Positions 58,957 through 64,000 of a stretch of DNA of 64,000 nt are shown one piece after another. This DNA comes from Pelagibacteraceae bacterium (lineage in GTDB: Bacteria > Pseudomonadota > Alphaproteobacteria > HIMB59): contig VTPN01000002.1 of the NCBI GenBank assembly GCA_008638215.1, positions 1 through 64,000 on the forward strand. Direction: 5' to 3'. Below the pieces are notes generated by a model that saw nothing but the letters and a program-made list of their open reading frames with translations, searched no databases and had not been told where the DNA came from. The first letter of the stretch is position 1, and each line of letters starts with the position of its first letter. Position numbers and translations under genes: made by a program.

Positions 58957-59860
58957 TTAGAATTTTTAAAATTTTATTTTCAACTTGATTATAAGAGACA
59001 TCATTCATTAAACAATTATTTAAAGTAAAGTTTTGAGTCTGGGAGATTAGACTTTCATAGCTTTCAGATGATCTTACTAAATAACAATGATCAAATATCT
59101 CAGGAAAATAAATTTTATCATTCGTTGGACCAAAAAGACCAATTGTAGGAGTTTTGCTTAAAGCCGCCATATGCATCATTGCTGAGTCGTTTCCTATGAA
59201 TATTCTTGATTTTTGTAATAAAGCATAATCATTTAATATGTGTTGTTTGCCACATCGGTTAATCACTTTGTTTCCAAAATTTGATTCAAAAATATTAAAT
59301 CGGGAACTTTCAGTTTCACTACCTAATATATAAATTTTAGCGATACCATAATTAAACAAACTTTCGCAAATTTTTAAATAGGACTCGGTTGGCCATTCTT
59401 TTGGGGGCCAGTTAGCAAATGGAGCCACACAAGCATAGTTAGAACTTGGAAAAATATTCCTGACACGATCTGTAATAATTTTAAAATCTCTTTTTTTATC
59501 AGTATCAAATAATTCATGAATTTGTGAATAGATATTTTTTTTCTTATTCATTTTAAAAATATTTCTTTTTTTGGTTCTTAGGAAATATGAAATTAGTGAA
59601 GATCTGAAGTCAATTATTTCATCAAATTTAAAAGGTGAAAGCTTTTTATAGAGTTTCCACCAATGAAGATTATATTTTTCTTTCTTTAAAATAATTCTAT
59701 TTGTGATCATGCTATAATCATCATATATAGGTAAAGGAAGTTCTCCAGATACTAGTGTAATTTCAATTTCTTTTTTATTTTTTCGAATATACTTATTTAA
59801 TACTTGTAAATTGATCAAAGAGTCACCAATTCTATTAGAGGAAATAAAAAGTAAATGCAT
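58940..59860 (-). CDS. glycosyltransferase family 9 (heptosyltransferase-like)
   Basis: About 306 aa from the ATG at 59860, chosen because the family begins MHLLFISSNRIGDSL; a longer upstream ORF would run into the divergent ygfZ. GT9 motifs are NRIGDSLINLQVL, PFANWPPKEWP, and the C-terminal GNDSAMMHMAA and GLFGPTND. These enzymes add heptose or similar sugars to lipopolysaccharide core from the cytoplasmic face. The sugar is not identified. Confidence 0.88.
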   Translation of the reverse strand: MHLLFISSNRIGDSLINLQVLNKYIRKNKKEIEITLVSGELPLPIYDDYSMITNRIILKKEKYNLHWWKLYKKLSPFKFDEIIDFRSSLISYFLRTKKRNIFKMNKKKNIYSQIHELFDTDKKRDFKIITDRVRNIFPSSNYACVAPFANWPPKEWPTESYLKICESLFNYGIAKIYILGSETESSRFNIFESNFGNKVINRCGKQHILNDYALLQKSRIFIGNDSAMMHMAALSKTPTIGLFGPTNDKIYFPEIFDHCYLVRSSESYESLISQTQNFTLNNCLMNDVSYNQVENKILKILNDQNF

Positions 59861-59886
59861 TATAAAGAATATAGATAATATATTAG

Positions 59887-60507
59887 ATGAAAATTGAAAC
59901 ACCAAATCCAATTAAAATTCTGATTTATGGAGATGAAAAAATTGATTTTATTCAAAATATTATAACTAACGATATCTTGAATAAATCTAAAAGTCTTTAT
60001 AGTTATATCCTAACACCTCAGGGTAAAATATTATTTGAAATTCAAATTAATTTTATGAGTGATTGTTTAGAAATAATTTGTTCTAATGATCAATCAGATT
60101 TAATCTCATATCTTGAAAAATATGCAAAACTTTCAGATATTTCTTTACAAAAATTTCAATTAGATGTGGCTAATTATGGAGAAAATTACTTTCTTAATTC
60201 TTTGAAAATAGGAAAGATAGATTCAAATTTTCTCCCCCATTCCACTTTAAATCCATCAGAAGTGCATGATGAATATATAAATTATCAAAAAGGGTGTTTT
60301 GTAGGCCAAGAGGTTGTGTCACGCATCAAACATAGGCAACTGCAAAAAAAAAATATCCTCATTTTTGAAAAAATTAATCAAAATATGCTTAATTTACCTG
60401 ATGATTTTGAACTGTTAATTGAAGTTAAAAATTTTTTAGTGATAAGATTGCCGAAAAATATCGAATACTCAAATTTTGAAAGCGAATTAGGTATTAGAAA
60501 AATTTAG
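59887..60507 (+). CDS. ygfZ: YgfZ/GcvT-like folate-binding protein
   Basis: 206 aa, short for the family (E. coli YgfZ is 326 aa). The key motif [12 protein letters not shown] lies at residues 135-146; its Cys is needed for tetrahydrofolate-linked support of Fe-S cluster enzymes such as MiaB. The N-terminal GcvT-like half is reduced. It is divergent from the GT9 gene with 26 bp between starts. The end shares TTAG with glyS. Confidence 0.88.
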   Translation: MKIETPNPIKILIYGDEKIDFIQNIITNDILNKSKSLYSYILTPQGKILFEIQINFMSDCLEIICSNDQSDLISYLEKYAKLSDISLQKFQLDVANYGENYFLNSLKIGKIDSNFLPHSTLNPSEVHDEYINYQKGCFVGQEVVSRIKHRQLQKKNILIFEKINQNMLNLPDDFELLIEVKNFLVIRLPKNIEYSNFESELGIRKI

Positions 60508-61859
60508 TTTTTTTTAAAGTAATTTGAGTAGTAGGTGGATATATTACTCAAATCAACTCTATCTTGCTTCATAGTATCCCTATCTCTCACAGTCACAGAT
60601 TGGTTTTCTAATGTTTCAAAATCAATAGTGATACACATCGGGGTACCTATTTCATCATGACGACGATAATTTTTTCCAATATTTCCAGAATTTTCAATCA
60701 TTACTCTTCCAAGACCCAGAGATTGTAGTTCGCTTTTGATTTTATTTGCCAAATTGACTAAGTCTGAATTATTTCTTTTAAGTGGTATTACTGCTGCTTT
60801 GATTGGAGATAAATGCGATTTTAACTTCAAAACAGTACGATTGTTTTCTTCTTCTTGAGTATAAGCTTCATTTAAAATAGCAAGGACCCCTCTTTCGACT
60901 CCTGCTGAAGGTTCAATAACAAAAGGTATGTACCATTTTTTAGATTCTAGATCTTGGATAGCTAGCTTAGTAGTTGAACTATTATTTGGAGTTACTTTGG
61001 CTTTAATTTCATAATCTTCTTGATTTTTTGTGTGAGACCCTAAATCAAAATCTGTCCTATTAGCGACACCTTCAAGCTCTTCTAGACCATGGGGAAACTC
61101 ATACATGATATCGAAAGTAGCTTTGGAATAATGGGATAGCTCCTCTTTTTCAACCTCTAATAATTTTAATTTGTCAGAACTGACGCCTTGTTCAGACCAC
61201 CATTTTAATCTCTGGTCCACCCAATATTTATGCCAATCTTCATCGGAACCCGGTTTTACAAAAAACTCTAACTCCATTTGTTCAAACTCTCTAACACGAA
61301 AGATAAAATTTCTTGGGGTAATTTCATTTCTAAAAGATTTTCCAATTTGAGCTATTCCAAAAGGAGGAGTTCTGCTAGTTGAGTCGATAATATTTTTAAA
61401 ATTCACAAAAATTTGTTGAGCCGTTTCAGGTCGAAGATATGCAAAAGAACTACCATCATCAACGGGGCCAATAGCTGTTTTGAACATTAAATTAAAGGGT
61501 CTTGGTTCAGTTAAATCATTTGAACTACAAGAAGGGCATTGATTGTTATCCAATTGATCTGCCCTCCATCTAGATTTGCATTGTTTACAGTCAACTAAGG
61601 GATCTGAAAAAGTATCTTCATGACCAGAGTATTTAAGAACTGTGGGGGAAGTGAGAATAGTTGAGTCAAGACCCTCAATATCATCTCTCTCATATACAAT
61701 AGATCTCCACCAAGAGTTTTTAAGATTCATTTTTAATTCAACACCCATAGGGCCGAAATCATATAAACCTTTCATTCCTCCATAAACATCATTAGATTGA
61801 AAAATAAAACCTCTTCTTTTACAAAGAGATACCAAATCTTCCATATTTTTTGCTGTCAT
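60504..61859 (-). CDS. glyS: glycine-tRNA ligase, alpha2 (single-chain) type
   Basis: 451 aa class II enzyme of the archaeal/eukaryotic-like homodimer type. Signatures include [42 protein letters not shown] (motif 2), a zinc-like CKQCKSRW with CPSCSS (cysteines intact), [18 protein letters not shown] (motif 3) and a C-terminal anticodon domain. In most proteobacteria the enzyme is the alpha2beta2 GlyQ-GlyS. It lies directly after the S49 peptidase and trmN6 genes, where relatives keep glyQ-glyS. Confidence 0.96.
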   Translation of the reverse strand: MTAKNMEDLVSLCKRRGFIFQSNDVYGGMKGLYDFGPMGVELKMNLKNSWWRSIVYERDDIEGLDSTILTSPTVLKYSGHEDTFSDPLVDCKQCKSRWRADQLDNNQCPSCSSNDLTEPRPFNLMFKTAIGPVDDGSSFAYLRPETAQQIFVNFKNIIDSTSRTPPFGIAQIGKSFRNEITPRNFIFRVREFEQMELEFFVKPGSDEDWHKYWVDQRLKWWSEQGVSSDKLKLLEVEKEELSHYSKATFDIMYEFPHGLEELEGVANRTDFDLGSHTKNQEDYEIKAKVTPNNSSTTKLAIQDLESKKWYIPFVIEPSAGVERGVLAILNEAYTQEEENNRTVLKLKSHLSPIKAAVIPLKRNNSDLVNLANKIKSELQSLGLGRVMIENSGNIGKNYRRHDEIGTPMCITIDFETLENQSVTVRDRDTMKQDRVDLSNISTYYSNYFKKN

Positions 61860-61869
61860 TATTTAAAAG

Positions 61870-62664
61870 TTAAAGTCCATATTTATTAAACATTAACTCT
61901 TCTTTTGCCTTAATTATTAACTCCTCCGTAGACAAAGAGGAAATGCCCAATCCAAGTTTCTGCTTAAGGGATTTTGGTTGTTTGATTTTTTTTATATTTA
62001 CTTTTTCACCGAATTTTTTTTTAAAAAAAGAACTTTCTGACGAGATGCCATCAATTAAACCTAATACTTTAGCCTCTTCGGACAACCAAAAAGTACCTGA
62101 AAAAATTTGCTTAAAATCTTTTTCTTTAATTTTCTTTCCTCTTCGAACGCTAACCCAATTAATAAAGTTTTGATGAATCTTTTTTTGTAAATCCTTCAGT
62201 TTTATTTCATCTTTTTTGTTAACTTTTAGAAAAGGATCTAAGAAACTCTTATTTTCTCCTGCGGTGAATACTCTTCTTTCTACACCAATCTTTTTAATAA
62301 GTTCAGTAAAGCCAAAACCTCCAGATATGACCCCAATTGATCCAATAATTGAATTAACATCTGAGTAAATTTCATCCGCAGAACATGCTAGCCAATATCC
62401 TCCGGATGCCGCAACATCTTCAACAAAACAATAACATTTCACTTTTTTCTTTTCTACGACTTCTCTTATTTTTTGTCCGATAAGAGAGGATTGTACCGGA
62501 GATCCCCCGGGCGAATTAACAACAATAGAGAGCGCATCAAACTTCATTTTACTGATTTTGGTAAATAATCCATGAAGATTATCTATATTTAAGGGCGCCC
62601 TACCCCCTGAAGCAATCAATCCTTTTAAATCAATTGAAATTATATTTTTTGAACTTGAAAACAT
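61870..62664 (-). CDS. S49 family serine peptidase (SppA/SohB-like)
   Basis: 264 aa without the second, vestigial domain of long SppA. The catalytic Ser is S87 (VAASGGYWLA) and the Lys is K139 (AGENKSFLDPF). NSPGGSP forms the oxyanion region. There is no clear N-terminal membrane helix, so it may be soluble or peripheral. It overlaps trmN6 by 1 bp and lies 10 bp before glyS. Confidence 0.9.
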   Translation of the reverse strand: MFSSSKNIISIDLKGLIASGGRAPLNIDNLHGLFTKISKMKFDALSIVVNSPGGSPVQSSLIGQKIREVVEKKKVKCYCFVEDVAASGGYWLACSADEIYSDVNSIIGSIGVISGGFGFTELIKKIGVERRVFTAGENKSFLDPFLKVNKKDEIKLKDLQKKIHQNFINWVSVRRGKKIKEKDFKQIFSGTFWLSEEAKVLGLIDGISSESSFFKKKFGEKVNIKKIKQPKSLKQKLGLGISSLSTEELIIKAKEELMFNKYGL

Positions 62665-63371
62665 TATCTAAACCAATCCTCTACTTGTTTTGAATATTTT
62701 GATGAATTTGAATGAATAATAATTTCATTTTTAGTTTTTTCTACATATTTCTTGTTTTTCTTCAATGATATAAGAACATTTTTGGGTTTAGTGTCTTTGA
62801 ATGACAAAATAGGAGTAATTTCAACTAATAAATTAAAAAGTCTAAAAATTTTTAGCATAAACTCAATATTTTCAAAACGATTTATAATTAGAGCTCTCCC
62901 ACTATCGCTCATGTAAAGAATTAAATTTTGAAACCATTTTTCAGATTTTTCCTTTGAAATATATTTTGCATTATTTATTGAATCATTTTTAGATTTAATT
63001 ACTTGATTTTCAAAAAAAAAAGGTGGGTTAGAAAGAACCAAATCAAAATACTTCACATATTTTTGATTTAAAAAACATACATCTTCATTTTTGAATTCGG
63101 CATTATATAATTTATTCTCAAGCTTACTTTTATGTGATAACTCAAGATGAAATTTATTATTTTCTAGACCAATAATTTTAGAATGAGGAAGTCTATATGC
63201 TAAAATTAAAGTAATTGGACCACACCCAGATCCTAGATCTAAGATTAATTTATCTTTGTGATTAGCTTGAGCGGCTAAAATAATAGGCTCTATACCACTC
63301 CGATATCCCCTTTGTGGTTGGAAATAAACAATTTTATTCTCTAGTAAGTGATCTTTAGTGTATAAACTCAT
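62664..63371 (-). CDS. TrmN6-like tRNA1(Val) adenine-N6 methyltransferase
   Basis: 235 aa. The SAM loop is DLGSGCG (45-51), the catalytic NPPF is at 115-118, and QPQRGYRSGIEPIILAA is the family's N-terminal block. By homology to YfiC/TrmN6 it methylates adenine near the anticodon of tRNA-Val, but the target could differ. Its start is 5 bp from the divergent polyprenyl synthase start. Confidence 0.88.
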   Translation of the reverse strand: MSLYTKDHLLENKIVYFQPQRGYRSGIEPIILAAQANHKDKLILDLGSGCGPITLILAYRLPHSKIIGLENNKFHLELSHKSKLENKLYNAEFKNEDVCFLNQKYVKYFDLVLSNPPFFFENQVIKSKNDSINNAKYISKEKSEKWFQNLILYMSDSGRALIINRFENIEFMLKIFRLFNLLVEITPILSFKDTKPKNVLISLKKNKKYVEKTKNEIIIHSNSSKYSKQVEDWFR

Positions 63372-63376
63372 AAAAG

Positions 63377-64000
63377 ATGTCCGAAATTACATTTAACAAA
63401 ATTATACAGTCAATCCATAAAGAGATACAAGGAAAGTTGAAAAAAACTAACAATATCATTGATCATTATTTGATCAGTGATATTCCAATTATTCCCAAGC
63501 TAGGGCAATATTTTTTCAAACAAAGAGGAAAACAGCTTCGACCAGTATTATGCCTATTATCTAGTAAGATGATTAACAAAGACTATTCTCAATTAAAAAC
63601 GGATATCTACATGTCAGCTGCTATAGAGTTTATTCATGCAGCTACCCTATTGCATGATGATGTTGTCGACAAAGGTATTATTAGAAGAGGTCAAAAAAGT
63701 ATAAATGAAATATGGGATAATAAGTTTAGTATTCTGCTAGGAGACTTTATGTTTTCAAAATCATTTCAATTAATGACAAAGGCTAATTCTTTAAAGGCAA
63801 TGGAACACTTGTCTGAAGTTAGTAGTAAAATTTCTGAAGGAGAATTTTTGCAATTATCAAATGAAAAAAATATCAATTTAAAATCTAGTGATTATATTGA
63901 AATTATCTCATTAAAAACAGCGGAACTTTTTGGTGCGGCTTTCAAGATTCCAGCTATTCTTGAAGATAAGAAATCTCAAATAGTTAATAACCTTTATAAA
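63377..64000 (+). CDS. ispB: polyprenyl diphosphate synthase, 5' part
   Basis: 208 codons are visible, open to the right edge. Trans-isoprenyl synthase with the first Asp-rich motif DDVVD at residues 94-98 (LLHDDVVD) and the KQLRPVLCLL segment. It probably makes the C40-C50 side chain of ubiquinone. ATG at 63377 gives the normal N-terminus. The second Asp-rich motif is beyond the window. Divergent from trmN6. Confidence 0.94.
   Translation, partial: MSEITFNKIIQSIHKEIQGKLKKTNNIIDHYLISDIPIIPKLGQYFFKQRGKQLRPVLCLLSSKMINKDYSQLKTDIYMSAAIEFIHAATLLHDDVVDKGIIRRGQKSINEIWDNKFSILLGDFMFSKSFQLMTKANSLKAMEHLSEVSSKISEGEFLQLSNEKNINLKSSDYIEIISLKTAELFGAAFKIPAILEDKKSQIVNNLYK

Noticed and set aside
59861-59911. 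17-codon N-terminal extension of the GT9 gene
   Set aside because: It would run across the start of the divergent ygfZ, and the family N-terminus begins at the ATG at 59860.
1-64000. CRISPR arrays, insertion sequences, integrons or prophage
   Set aside because: No regularly spaced repeats, transposases, terminal inverted repeats or phage structural genes were seen on either strand.

Overview
This window is a gene-dense, strongly A+T-rich stretch (by eye about 70% A+T) of a bacterial chromosome. It has no insertion sequences, prophage genes, CRISPR arrays, rRNA operons or long non-coding stretches. The gene content and neighbourhoods point to an alphaproteobacterium: yqeY-dnaG beside carAB-greA, ispG-hisS-prfA-prmC-DUF4167, lysC/ubiG/DUF1178/nitrilase, bolA/DnaJ-like/cobS/cobT, a class I lysyl-tRNA synthetase, and polyprenyl synthase/trmN6/S49 peptidase. 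Tiny spacers, many 1-12 bp overlaps and low GC suggest a streamlined, probably marine lineage (SAR11- or HIMB59-like). The exact clade is inference and cannot be fixed from the sequence alone.

Layout. 1-9.5 kb: primase (running off the left edge), YqeY, carbamoyl-phosphate synthetase, GreA, an ELM1-family protein, a 2OG-Fe(II) oxygenase and thioredoxin reductase. 9.5-16 kb: ribosomal protein L36, SufE, a periplasmic cyclophilin, a MotA/MotB-like pair with a long coiled coil, a PagL-like lipid A deacylase, tRNA-Val, the lipid II flippase MurJ and a DsbA-like protein. 16-21.3 kb: a complete branched-chain amino-acid type ABC uptake operon (livHMGF, a DUF6867 membrane protein, and the binding protein). 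21.3-31 kb: a 2H-phosphoesterase-like protein, a nucleoside-gate membrane protein, an M23 peptidase, then a leftward block for translation and isoprenoid synthesis (prmC, prfA, hisS, ispG), a RodZ-like protein and aspartokinase. 31-43 kb: UbiG, a nitrilase, a degenerate methyltransferase, SecA, AccA, XerD, unknown envelope proteins, aroKB, a CorC-type protein and BolA. 43-52.4 kb: a J-domain protein with CobS/CobT-like MoxR/VWA proteins, tRNA queuosine modification (tgt plus the YhhQ transporter), L28, PyrD, LysRS-I and ferredoxin. 52.4-64 kb: heme A synthase, a photolyase flanked by two SDR proteins, purEK, PyrC, a GT9 glycosyltransferase, YgfZ, an alpha2-type GlyRS, an S49 peptidase, TrmN6 and the start of a polyprenyl diphosphate synthase.

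No obviously new multi-gene system is visible; this is mostly core genome. The most interesting signals are in the details. The expected zinc-binding Cys/His residues are lost in both DnaG and Tgt. A single-chain GlyRS sits where relatives keep glyQ-glyS. The photolyase lacks the Fe-S cysteines of its family, and one neighbouring SDR lacks the catalytic tyrosine. A BioC/NDUFAF5-like methyltransferase has no recognisable SAM loop. A tRNA-Val has C at position 33. At ten convergent gene junctions, stop codons touch or overlap at nine, and the only junction with a real spacer holds the only clear hairpin.
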